NCBI GenBank assembly: GCA_964369225.1
Contig: CAYJER010000015.1
Span: 1-44,690, forward strand
Reading direction: 5' to 3'
Source of the DNA: SIG603 sp964369225
GTDB lineage: Bacteria; Bacillota; Clostridia; Oscillospirales; Acutalibacteraceae
DNA: 44,690 nt
Shown here: piece by piece, positions 35,901 to 42,720 of the stretch
Layout of the letters: every line of letters begins with the position of its first letter
Numbering within the stretch: position 1 is the stretch's first letter
Notes under the pieces: model-generated
Databases searched by the model: none
Seen by the model: the letters and a program-made list of their open reading frames with translations, nothing else
Told to the model about the DNA's origin: nothing
Made by a program: the position numbers and the translations under genes

Positions 35901-36871
35901 GTCCACTTTGTTTCTATAGTTCCACCTGTGAATGTATATGTAGCAGCTGTATCAAACCTTACAATCAAGCTGTTATCAGTGGCTACATTCCAACTACTAC
36001 TTCTTGCATAGTAATCTTTTCCGTTCATGCTATATTTTATGCCAGAGGCTGAACCCTCTTCTGTTACCATAGGAGAATAAATACCAGCTATACGAGTGAT
36101 AGGCATTTTAATTCCCACAAAGCTTATCTTTGCCTCGTCACCTGCTTGTATAGGGGCTCCTGGACGACTATAGTTTTCTATTACTATGTTTATTTTTCTT
36201 GCATCTACCATATAATATTCAGTGATACTCTTACCCTCTATTCTAGCAGTAATACCAATTACATTAGTTCTATTCTCAAGATTTGCTGTATAAGAATTAC
36301 CTGAACCTGTCAAAACATTTCCGTTACAAGTAACCTCTATAAACTCCGCTCCCTCTACATCTACAGTAAATCCATATGAAGTTGTAGAGCCATATGTATA
36401 ATATATTGTATCAAGGCTTGATAAATATTCAAGAGAAGATGAAATGTCAAGTTCTGCAGGATCACTGTTTACCTCAACAACCACATACCCTGTATTAACA
36501 GATGAAATTCCATCATAGGTAACCATGATTACACTAACACCATCTGCAATGGCTGTGACTGTCGCTGTTTGATCTCCGTTTTTAGCAACACTTACACTAT
36601 CTCCGCTAATGACTTGATAAGAATAATTCGGCTCTACTAAACCTATATTATTTTCAAAATCACTAATTACTTGCTCAGTTCTTCTAGGGAAAATAGTATA
36701 TGTCTCACCTATAGATAGTCTCTCGAAATCATCGTTGAGCCAAATATCATTTTGCCAATCACTAGGAACTTGTGCTGCTGCAACACTGCTTGCCTGTACC
36801 ATTGTTGTAGATGGAAAAACATTCAAAGCAATGATGAACGCTAGCATAACCGCAATAATTCGTCTTTTCAT
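32957..36871 (-). CDS. Giant membrane-anchored surface protein with Ig-like domains, helical repeats and PT-rich stalk
   Basis: 1304 residues; AAGGAG before the ATG. Signal peptide 1-28. Domains in order: beta domains to about 365; a Big_2-like Ig domain 368-450 (LVWESSDETIATVSNGEVKAI); FIVAR-like helices 455-530; a beta domain 532-645; a second Big_2-like domain 648-726; then four alpha-helical repeats 729-965 with the recurring IDAIGTVTLD...YNALS...V.N...L..A pattern. Pro-Thr stalk 966-1066, an extracytoplasmic domain with EEVPMDENQSEVVVKAVGDK, and a single TM helix 1270-1291 followed by KVIRNRKKDPDDFF. No catalytic domain recognised; adhesion or polysaccharide binding is inference. It is cotranslational neighbour to nothing; a 638-nt divergent gap separates it from marR. 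Confidence 0.85.
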   Translation of the reverse strand: MKRRIIAVMLAFIIALNVFPSTTMVQASSVAAAQVPSDWQNDIWLNDDFERLSIGETYTIFPRRTEQVISDFENNIGLVEPNYSYQVISGDSVSVAKNGDQTATVTAIADGVSVIMVTYDGISSVNTGYVVVEVNSDPAELDISSSLEYLSSLDTIYYTYGSTTSYGFTVDVEGAEFIEVTCNGNVLTGSGNSYTANLENRTNVIGITARIEGKSITEYYMVDARKINIVIENYSRPGAPIQAGDEAKISFVGIKMPITRIAGIYSPMVTEEGSASGIKYSMNGKDYYARSSSWNVATDNSLIVRFDTAATYTFTGGTIETKWTGDSAGTHKGIYHNSYNTSNSGTEHTGNYSYLPSFSIEVAQFQEVNPEEIILNPLTFEMEELTSTNLTAEFLPTATTNRGLVWESSDETIATVSNGEVKAIRPGQVTITARSDVLGIEVKGVAVITVIPELPATEDERQPLMAQINDAKTLTKSEYRSVEEDWYVLQSAIQTAENLYYNEDALLGQITAGTQKLVDAMTDYTNAVKFAYTLRQDDAGDEVMFTIEFPNYQPPNVVNSNSTFYLAFDTDLFGTIRTEISSVNALDKLVFKVPADTNAVFTLSNGRIIEEVPGDPALGTYPSIEEHYVGLYKDIIIAMGDVVYAESFDIRGESITLYDNQSYQLQYDILPYNLTNSSVLWSSSDNTIAVVDKYGNIIGIGDGEVTITGKLQYAELSDTITVNVINISARIKNIISQINAIGEITFDKEDELQDIKDFYDTIPDDRKAEVTNRDILLTAIEDIQKAKVVYDMVEALTVLNLHTLEEVENTLAAYNKLTSSQRALISNYVKLQNLEYELTMNRDDLDAARYTVAKIDAIGTVTLDSEKAIDDARAMYNALSTNAKSYVYNLSDLVDAETKYTELYEEDLVTNVINYIKAIGTVTLDKEAEIVKARAAYDALPSHLKSNVTNYNFLLAAELQLEELKKPTPTPTPTPTVKPTATPEPTVGPTVTPTITPEPTVDPTFRPEPTVKPTFRPEPTEKPTVAPTATSTPTTTPTTTPTTSPTTSPSTEPSVEPTVTPTTTPEGDVFEIANKTIKELMNKDFTAEDVETFINLYRQLQDFSVSELDNIENYDDFLALTDQVAGIVHTNDFLEAEGLNWFDQISVEEVPMDENQSEVVVKAVGDKGKQFIMLEVTLENLFTNEEYTQYDEFVMNIDASMIQGLEEYETIVAIHFNEDGEEDFIKCRLENGKLVLNAQNFSPYAIIGVNTTWAEFLEAQYATESEDGHIIWIIILAPTSLAVLLVVINFKVIRNRKKDPDDFF
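33674..33976 (-). repeat. Pro-Thr-rich coding repeat (PTPTPT, EPTVKPT units)
   Basis: Residues 966-1066 of the surface protein: PTPTPTPT, then xPEPTVxPT-like and TTTPTTSP-like units. It acts as an extended stalk. The antisense strand is open here only because of composition. Confidence 0.85.
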
Positions 36872-37052
36872 TTTTTTTCTCCTTGATTATAGTATTTTTG
36901 CAAAATTATACACTTAGAGTTTAGTATACAATATTTTTTTACATTTGGATAGTAAAAATTTATTATATTTAGTATTTTTTTGTCTTGTATTAAATTTTAG
37001 TTAATTATTTTTTTACTATTTATTAATTGAATATAAATAAATTAATTAACTG

Positions 37053-37081
37053 TTGACATCAACTAAAAACTATGATATAAA
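37053..37081 (+). promoter_or_regulatory. Promoter of the marR-ABC operon
   Basis: TTGACA (37053-37058), 17 nt, TATAAA (37076-37081). It is the strongest promoter-like match in the divergent gap and lies about 430 nt before marR, implying a long leader containing the palindromic repeat and leader copy E. Confidence 0.7.
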
Positions 37082-37087
37082 TATAGT

Positions 37088-37102
37088 ACAGTTTTAAACT
37101 GT
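37088..37102 (+). promoter_or_regulatory. Candidate MarR operator at the transcription start
   Basis: ACAGTTTTAAACTGT is a perfect 7+1+7 palindrome located 7 nt after the -10 box, i.e. over the expected start site. Size and symmetry fit a MarR dimer site. Autoregulation is inferred. Confidence 0.5.
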
Positions 37103-37154
37103 TCACTTTTGTACTAATACACTTGTAACTAAAAGCTAAGAGCGAAAAACTAAT

Positions 37155-37406
37155 ATAGTAGTACCACGCAAAGAATACAATCAATCTTAACGCCTAATTT
37201 GCAGGGAACGGTCAAGACCCAGACGTAACTCTTAAAAACGTACAAATTAATATAGGGGCGGATATTATCCGCCTATGAAATTAAGCCGAAATTACGGACT
37301 TTTTAGGCGGATAATATCCGCCCCTACATGACTAAATATCCCTAAAAGGCACGTCTGGTCTCTGTACCCTACAATCAGTTTTAACGTTTTAATATCGTAC
37401 TACTAT
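37155..37406 (+). repeat. Nested palindromic element in the marR leader (inner 37251-37328, outer to 37373)
   Basis: Outermost arms ATAGTAGTAC (37155-37164) and GTACTACTAT (37397-37406); a decayed middle arm near 37200 facing CACGTCTGGTCTCTG; inner TATAGGGGCGGATATTATCC element. It would form a large hairpin in the marR mRNA. Confidence 0.75.
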
Positions 37407-37429
37407 TATAGTCATTCACTTTTAATCTA

Positions 37430-37509
37430 TTGAAAGAAAGGATAGTCACAGGGAGTAACCCCTAAATTTTTATCGCATTTTGTGTGGCAAAAATGACATG
37501 GTCGTTTAT
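37430..37509 (+). promoter_or_regulatory. Conserved 5' leader element, copy E
   Basis: GAAAGGATAGTCACAGGG, GGG/CCC hairpin, CGCAT/GTGTG stem, TGACATGG, then marR. A TTG at 37430 opens an 11-codon frame (MKERIVTGSNP) ending at the hairpin. As in copies A and C, AAGG is replaced by ATGG, giving an in-frame ATG 12 nt before the gene's own ATG. Confidence 0.7.
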
Positions 37510-37956
37510 ATGAAAGATGAACGCATTCACCAGTTTTTTAAGGCTTTGGGACGCATAAAAAAAGCAACTCATTTATTAATCGCACACGAGCAATTAAACT
37601 TTAACGAACACAGAACATTATCAATCATAAGGCATGGATTAGACTTAAATTTAACAGAGGAACTCAATATTAATAAGTCTGCCGTGTCGCAAATGCTGTC
37701 AGGGCTTGAGAGCAAAGGTTTTATTGTAAGAGAAATCAACACGCAAGACAGACGAAAACTAGACATTCACCTAACCGATGCCGCCCATAAATTGATGGAC
37801 GAAATTGAATTTAACGGAAACCAGATTATGTCCGAAATTTTTGGCGAGTTTGGAGAGCAAAGAACCAATGAACTTTTAAGTTTGTTCGAGGAGTTTGCCG
37901 AAGTTGTTGAAGCAACGCCCGAAAGGCAATCATCAAAGATAAAAGAGAAAGGATAG
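37510..37956 (+). CDS. MarR-family transcriptional regulator
   Basis: 148 residues from MKDERIHQFF; an ATG at 37498 inside the leader is in frame and is the alternative start. Winged helix: LTEELNINKSAVSQMLSGLE as HTH, then SKGFIVREINTQDRRKLDIHLTDAA with the conserved DRRK wing. Dimerisation helices at both ends. It is followed by two ABC exporter genes, the common marR-ABC-ABC arrangement in which MarR represses an efflux pump until a ligand binds. The stop codon TAG is part of the first unit of the tandem leader array, so the regulator's end and the array overlap. Confidence 0.92.
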   Translation: MKDERIHQFFKALGRIKKATHLLIAHEQLNFNEHRTLSIIRHGLDLNLTEELNINKSAVSQMLSGLESKGFIVREINTQDRRKLDIHLTDAAHKLMDEIEFNGNQIMSEIFGEFGEQRTNELLSLFEEFAEVVEATPERQSSKIKEKG

Positions 37957-38019
37957 TCACAGGGAGTATCCCCAAATTTTTATCGTATTTTGTGCGGCAA
38001 AAATGACAAGGTCATAAGT

Positions 38020-38106
38020 TTGAAAAATAAAAGAGAAAGGATAGTCACGGGGAAGAATCCCCAAATTTTTATCGCATTTTGTGCGGCAAAAATGACAAGG
38101 TCATAA
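38020..38106 (+). CDS. 28-residue frame filling one unit of the tandem leader array
   Basis: TTG start at 38020 with AAGG 8 nt upstream, ends TAA at 38104-38106. Two bases later the next TTG begins, so units are chained like translationally coupled genes. The peptide starts MKNKRERIVTGKNPQ and ends AAKMTRS; it is basic, with no signal peptide. It may be a regulatory leader peptide or a by-product of RNA conservation. Confidence 0.35.
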   Translation: MKNKRERIVTGKNPQIFIAFCAAKMTRS

Positions 38107-38130
38107 GTTTGAAAAATAAAAGAGAAAGGA

Positions 38131-38230
38131 NNNNNNNNNNNNNNNNNNNNNNNNNNNNNNNNNNNNNNNNNNNNNNNNNNNNNNNNNNNNNNNNNNNNNN
38201 NNNNNNNNNNNNNNNNNNNNNNNNNNNNNN
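38131..38230. other. Assembly gap (100 N) inside the tandem array
   Basis: Exactly 100 undetermined bases, the usual scaffold placeholder. It falls within near-identical repeats, so assembly collapse is the likely cause. Confidence 0.98.
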
Positions 38231-38263
38231 ATTTTGTGCGGCAAAAATGACAAGGTCATAAGT

Positions 38264-38350
38264 TTGAAAAATAAAAGAGAAAGGATAGTCACGGGGAAGA
38301 ATCCCCAAATTTTTATCGCATTTTGTGCGGCAAAAATGACAAGGTCATAA
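38264..38350 (+). CDS. 28-residue frame in the last array unit, ending one base before the exporter ATG
   Basis: Identical frame to 38020-38106: TTG start, TAA at 38348-38350, and the exporter ATG at 38352. The shared AAGG at 38341-38344 would serve the exporter. Coupled reinitiation from this frame into the exporter is plausible. Confidence 0.35.
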   Translation: MKNKRERIVTGKNPQIFIAFCAAKMTRS

Positions 38351-38351
38351 A

Positions 38352-40532
38352 ATGAAACAATTTTTACGCTTTTTAAAACCATTTACAGCAGGAGTATTGC
38401 TGGCTGTAGTATTGCTTTTTGCGCAAGCGTTTTGCGACCTTAATTTACCTAACTACATGTCAGACATGGTAAACGTTGGTATTCAGCAAAACGGAATTAG
38501 CGAGAGTGCACCAAAATCAATTACAAAAGAGGGCTTTGAGTTCATGAAACTTGTTATGCCACAAGAGGACATTGAAATTTTTGAAAACTCATACAGCTTA
38601 TCAACCAACACCGAAGATTACCCAAATTTTGAGGGTGAAGAATTCTATTTAATGAATGAGGATGCAGATACAGAGGCTGTAGAATTGGCTTTCTCTTATG
38701 CTACATGGACACTAACTTCAATATTACAAGAGATGAGCGACGAGAGTTCACAGACTCAAACAAGCATGAATATATCAGAGCTTTACTCTATCTCACCTAT
38801 GCTTAGCTCAATCGATGATGAAACAATGGCAAATTATCAAGAGATATCTAAAAAAATGGATGTTTCCTTTGTTACTCAAACAGGAAACGTGTTTACATCT
38901 TCATTCTATGAAGAACTTGGCGTAAACCTAGACGACACAAGACTTAGCTACATTATAAACATAGGCGTTTTAATGCTTCTAATAGCCTTAGCCGGAGGAG
39001 CTTCAACCGTTGCTGTAAGCTTTATTACATCTAAAATATCGGCAGGCGTTTCAAGAAACCTAAGAAATCAATTGTTTAAAAAGATTAACACATTTGCAAA
39101 CGAGGAACACGACAAATTCTCAGAGGCATCACTTATCACAAGGTCTACAAACGATGTACTTCAAGTTCAAACTCTTTGCATGATGGGTATTAGGTTCTTA
39201 ATCTACTCACCTATTATGATGATAGGTGGCGTAATTATGGCGGTGAACAAGTCTGCCTCTATGGCTTGGGTTATTTTGGTAGCATGTCTATCTATTATAT
39301 GCTTGCTAGGTATAATTTTAACACTAGCAATTCCAAAATTCAAAAGAATTCAAAAATTAGTTGACAGAATTAACCTAGTCACCAGAGAAACTCTTAACGG
39401 CTTAATGGTTATAAGAGCCTTTGGAACTGCTAAACATGAAAAAAACAGATTTAACGAGTCAAACGACGAGTACGCAAAAAACAACCTGTTTGTAAACCGT
39501 GCAATGGCAACACTTATGCCGTTCATGACATTTATAATGAATGGTGTCACAGTTTTAATAGTATGGATAGGCGGACAGCAAATTTCAGAATCAACAATGC
39601 AAATTGGTGATATGATGGCTTACATGCAGTACGCAATGCAAATTATTATGAGCTTCTTTATGCTTTCAATGATTTTTGTATTCCTACCACGTGCCTTAGT
39701 TTCTGCTCAAAGAATTGCAGAAGTTTTAGACACTCCTGTTTCTATTAAAGACCCTGTAAATCCTAAGAAACTTCCTAGTGAAAACGCAACACTAGAGTTT
39801 AAAGATGTTTCATTTAAATACAGTGGTGCAGATGAATACGCTATAGAGAACATTAGCTTTACCGCTAAACCATCGCAAACAGTCGCTTTTATCGGTTCAA
39901 CTGGTTCAGGAAAAACAACTATAGTAAACCTTATTCCACGTTTTTACGACGCAACTAAGGGTAGTGTATTAATCTCTGGAATAAACGTAAAAGATGTTTC
40001 ACAACACGATTTACACAGTATTATAGGTTATGTTCCACAAAAGAGCGTTCTTATGAGCGGAACTATAGACAGCAATATTAAGTATGGTAATAAAGATTTA
40101 TCTAATGAAGATATGCTAAAGGTTGCTAAGACTGCTCAAGCTAGTGATTTTATAGAAGAAAAAGAAGATAAATTTAACTCATATATAGCTCAAGGTGGCT
40201 CAAATGTATCAGGCGGACAAAAACAAAGGCTTTCAATCGCAAGAGCCTTGGCTATCAATCCACTAATATACTTATTTGACGATAGCTTCTCTGCCCTAGA
40301 CTACAAGACAGATGTTACCTTAAGAAAAGCATTAAAAGATAACACTCAAAACGCAACAGTCATTATCATAGCGCAAAGAGTTGGCACAATTTTAGATGCC
40401 GACGTAATTCATGTCTTAGACGAGGGCAAAATAATAGCAAGCGGAACACACAAAGAGCTACTTAAAAATTGTCCTACCTACTTAGAGATTGCCTCTACAC
40501 AATTATCAAAGGAGGAACTGGAAAATGAATAA
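38352..40532 (+). CDS. ABC exporter half-transporter, degenerate-site partner with large extracytoplasmic insert
   Basis: 726 residues, about 150 longer than usual. TM1 (11-30) is followed by a hydrophilic insert of about 155 residues (45-198) before TM2, expected outside the cell. ATPase domain: Walker A GSTGSGKT at 515-522, Q563, canonical signature VSGGQ at 619-623, Walker B D643 followed by D644 instead of Glu, and AQR (Q675) in place of the switch His. So this subunit carries the non-hydrolysing site of a heterodimer with the next gene. The ribosome site AAGG lies in the last leader unit. Second gene of the marR operon; multidrug or peptide export is the usual role. Confidence 0.9.
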   Translation: MKQFLRFLKPFTAGVLLAVVLLFAQAFCDLNLPNYMSDMVNVGIQQNGISESAPKSITKEGFEFMKLVMPQEDIEIFENSYSLSTNTEDYPNFEGEEFYLMNEDADTEAVELAFSYATWTLTSILQEMSDESSQTQTSMNISELYSISPMLSSIDDETMANYQEISKKMDVSFVTQTGNVFTSSFYEELGVNLDDTRLSYIINIGVLMLLIALAGGASTVAVSFITSKISAGVSRNLRNQLFKKINTFANEEHDKFSEASLITRSTNDVLQVQTLCMMGIRFLIYSPIMMIGGVIMAVNKSASMAWVILVACLSIICLLGIILTLAIPKFKRIQKLVDRINLVTRETLNGLMVIRAFGTAKHEKNRFNESNDEYAKNNLFVNRAMATLMPFMTFIMNGVTVLIVWIGGQQISESTMQIGDMMAYMQYAMQIIMSFFMLSMIFVFLPRALVSAQRIAEVLDTPVSIKDPVNPKKLPSENATLEFKDVSFKYSGADEYAIENISFTAKPSQTVAFIGSTGSGKTTIVNLIPRFYDATKGSVLISGINVKDVSQHDLHSIIGYVPQKSVLMSGTIDSNIKYGNKDLSNEDMLKVAKTAQASDFIEEKEDKFNSYIAQGGSNVSGGQKQRLSIARALAINPLIYLFDDSFSALDYKTDVTLRKALKDNTQNATVIIIAQRVGTILDADVIHVLDEGKIIASGTHKELLKNCPTYLEIASTQLSKEELENE

Positions 40533-42432
40533 TGAAAGACAAGGAAACAAACCACAACAAAAACCTCCTGCTGGAATGCCAGGTCCTGGCGGTGGAAGAG
40601 GTCCAGGTGGATTTGTAGGTACAGAAAAACCAAAAGACTTTAAAGGCACACTTAAAAAGTTAGTGAAATATGTAGCCTCATATAAAATAGGAATACTTTT
40701 TGTAGTATTCACAGCCGTTATTTCAACAGTCTTCTTGATAGTAGGTCCTAAAATATTAGGTGATGTCACAACAGAAATATTCAACGGTTTTATGGCACAA
40801 ATTTCTGGAAAAGGCTCAATTGACTTTGATTTTATAGGCTTTACGCTTCTAACCCTTTTAGGACTTTACCTATTAAGCACTGCATTCTCTTTACTCCAAG
40901 GCTTAATAATGAGCAAAATTTCAAACAATATCACAAAAAAACTTAGAAGAGAATTAGACGAAAAAATCTTTAAACTACCTTTTTCATTCTACGATAAAGT
41001 TCCAAACGGCGAAGTTTTATCCAGAGTTACAAACGATGTTGACACAATAAATCAAGGTTTAAACCAAAGTATCACACAGTTTATCACATCTGTAGTAACT
41101 ATTATAGGCGTAGTTATAATGATGTTCAGCATAAATTGGCAAATGACAATTATCACTCTTATAACTCTTCCTGTTTCAGGAATTACAGTTGCTTTAATCG
41201 CTAAAAAGTCACAAAAATATTTTAAAGGGCAACAAAAATATCTAGGTGAAGTAAATGGAATAGTAGAAGAAGTTTACGGCTCACATACCATAGTAAAGGC
41301 TTTTAACGGCGAAAAAGAGGCAGCTGAAACTTTTGAAGAAAAAACAGACACTCTTTATTCATCTGTGTGGAAAGCTAACTTCTTATCTGGTCTTATGATG
41401 CCACTTATGAACTTTATAGGCAATGTAAGCTATGTAGTAATATGTATAGCTGGTGCATATTTTGTTTCAACAGGAGCTATGGCAGTAGGTAGCATTCAAT
41501 CATTTATTCAATATATGAGAAACTTTACTCATCCAATAGCTCAACTATCTCAAATGTCAAATGTTATTCAGCAAACTATGGCAGCCTCTGAAAGAGTTTT
41601 CGGCTTCCTAGAACAAGAAGAAGAAACAGACGACAGCACAGCAACTCTAAAGGTAAACTTAGGCGACAGCACTGAAAAAAATTCAGTTAAAATTAAAGGC
41701 GATGTAAGCTTTGAGAATATTAATTTTGGATACTTACCTGATCAAACCATAATAAATAACTTCTCAACAACTATTAAAGCTGGTCAAAAAGTTGCAATAG
41801 TAGGCCCAACTGGAGCCGGCAAGACTACAATTATCAAATTGCTTATGAGATTTTACGAGCTTAACAGCGGTAAAATTTTAATAGACGGCTTGGATATTAA
41901 AGATTTTACAAGAGACGAACTTAGAAAAGCCTTTGGAATGGTTCTGCAAGAGACTTGGCTGTTTAACGGAACAATCAAAGAGAATATAAGGTATGGCAGA
42001 CTAGACGCAACAGACGATGAAGTCTATGAGGCTGCAAAAATCGCACAAGTAGACCACTTCATAAGAACTCTTCCGGGTGGCTATAAGATGGAACTTAACG
42101 AGGATGCAAGCAATGTTTCACAAGGGCAAAAACAGCTTCTAACAATTGCAAGGGCAATCTTAGCCGACCCTAAGATATTAATTCTTGACGAGGCTACAAG
42201 TTCAGTCGATACAAGAACCGAGAGCCTTATACAAAAGGCGATGGATAACCTAATGCAAAACAGAACAAGTTTTGTTATTGCACACAGATTATCCACTATA
42301 AAAAATTCGGATGTAATTTTAGTCTTAAACGACGGCGACATTGTAGAGCAAGGCTCACATGAAAGCCTGCTAGCACAAAACGGATTCTATGCAAACCTAT
42401 ATAATAGCCAGTTTGTAAAATCACAATCTTAA
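40525..42432 (+). CDS. ABC exporter half-transporter, catalytically competent partner
   Basis: 635 residues from ATG 40525 (GGAGG 9 nt upstream), overlapping the previous gene by 8 nt. A Gly/Pro/Gln-rich cytoplasmic N-tail (residues 8-30) is common in this subfamily. Six membrane helices about 55-350. Walker A GPTGAGKT at 427-434, Q475, non-canonical signature VSQGQ at 531-535, catalytic E556, switch H587. It complements the D-D subunit upstream exactly as expected of a heterodimeric exporter. Also resembles the 7189-8928 protein, so the window holds two paralogous exporter pairs. Confidence 0.92.
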   Translation: MNNERQGNKPQQKPPAGMPGPGGGRGPGGFVGTEKPKDFKGTLKKLVKYVASYKIGILFVVFTAVISTVFLIVGPKILGDVTTEIFNGFMAQISGKGSIDFDFIGFTLLTLLGLYLLSTAFSLLQGLIMSKISNNITKKLRRELDEKIFKLPFSFYDKVPNGEVLSRVTNDVDTINQGLNQSITQFITSVVTIIGVVIMMFSINWQMTIITLITLPVSGITVALIAKKSQKYFKGQQKYLGEVNGIVEEVYGSHTIVKAFNGEKEAAETFEEKTDTLYSSVWKANFLSGLMMPLMNFIGNVSYVVICIAGAYFVSTGAMAVGSIQSFIQYMRNFTHPIAQLSQMSNVIQQTMAASERVFGFLEQEEETDDSTATLKVNLGDSTEKNSVKIKGDVSFENINFGYLPDQTIINNFSTTIKAGQKVAIVGPTGAGKTTIIKLLMRFYELNSGKILIDGLDIKDFTRDELRKAFGMVLQETWLFNGTIKENIRYGRLDATDDEVYEAAKIAQVDHFIRTLPGGYKMELNEDASNVSQGQKQLLTIARAILADPKILILDEATSSVDTRTESLIQKAMDNLMQNRTSFVIAHRLSTIKNSDVILVLNDGDIVEQGSHESLLAQNGFYANLYNSQFVKSQS

Positions 42433-42575
42433 AAATAACACACCCACAGGCAGAGGAAATCATAATTATGGATCTGATTTACAACTAACACCCGCTACAC
42501 CAACAGATTTTCAGTGAAGATATTGTAACAGAGCAATTAACCCTTTCCCCTACAATGGATAAACAGATTAAAAGT

Positions 42576-42634
42576 ATAGCCGATCGACAAAATGCTAACA
42601 CCCAAAGTGTTGCGCACGAAAGTCAGTCGGCTAT
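42576..42634 (+). terminator. Large hairpin after the exporter operon, probable terminator or 3' structure
   Basis: ATAGCCGA / TCGGCTAT outer stem (8 bp) continuing through a wobble and a mismatch, with an inner AACAC / GTGTT hairpin, followed by T-rich sequence. A short arm remnant (CCCCTACA) lies at 42547-42554. Nothing else is recognisable in 42433-42720. Confidence 0.45.
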
Positions 42635-42720
42635 TTCTTTGCACAATTTTTAATTAAATATCGTGTCTAACTTTTGGGGGTCGGTACAACATGATGTTAT
42701 CATTCTATAGCCTTAATTTT

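Larger units (their letters stand above)
37943..38351 (+). repeat. Tandem array of the 5' leader element (88-89 nt units, at least four copies, interrupted by the gap)
   Basis: Units begin GAGAAAGGATAGTCAC at 37945, 38033, 38122 and 38277; the repeat spacing is 88 then 89 nt. Complete units end in TGACAAGGTCATAAGTTTG, the last in TGACAAGGTCATAAAATG where ATG starts the exporter gene. The spacing across the gap does not fit whole units with exactly 100 bases, so the real copy number is unknown. No spacers as in CRISPR. Confidence 0.85.

Noticed and set aside
37943..38351. CRISPR array
   Set aside because: Units of 88-89 nt repeat over their full length with no variable spacers and no cas genes nearby; each unit ends at a coupled start codon.
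38079..38382. Frames spanning the N gap
   Set aside because: They are joined only by undetermined bases; just the frames wholly outside the gap are described.
42433..42720. Remnant gene between the exporter operon and hsdR
   Set aside because: A short open stretch exists but has no start codon or recognisable similarity.
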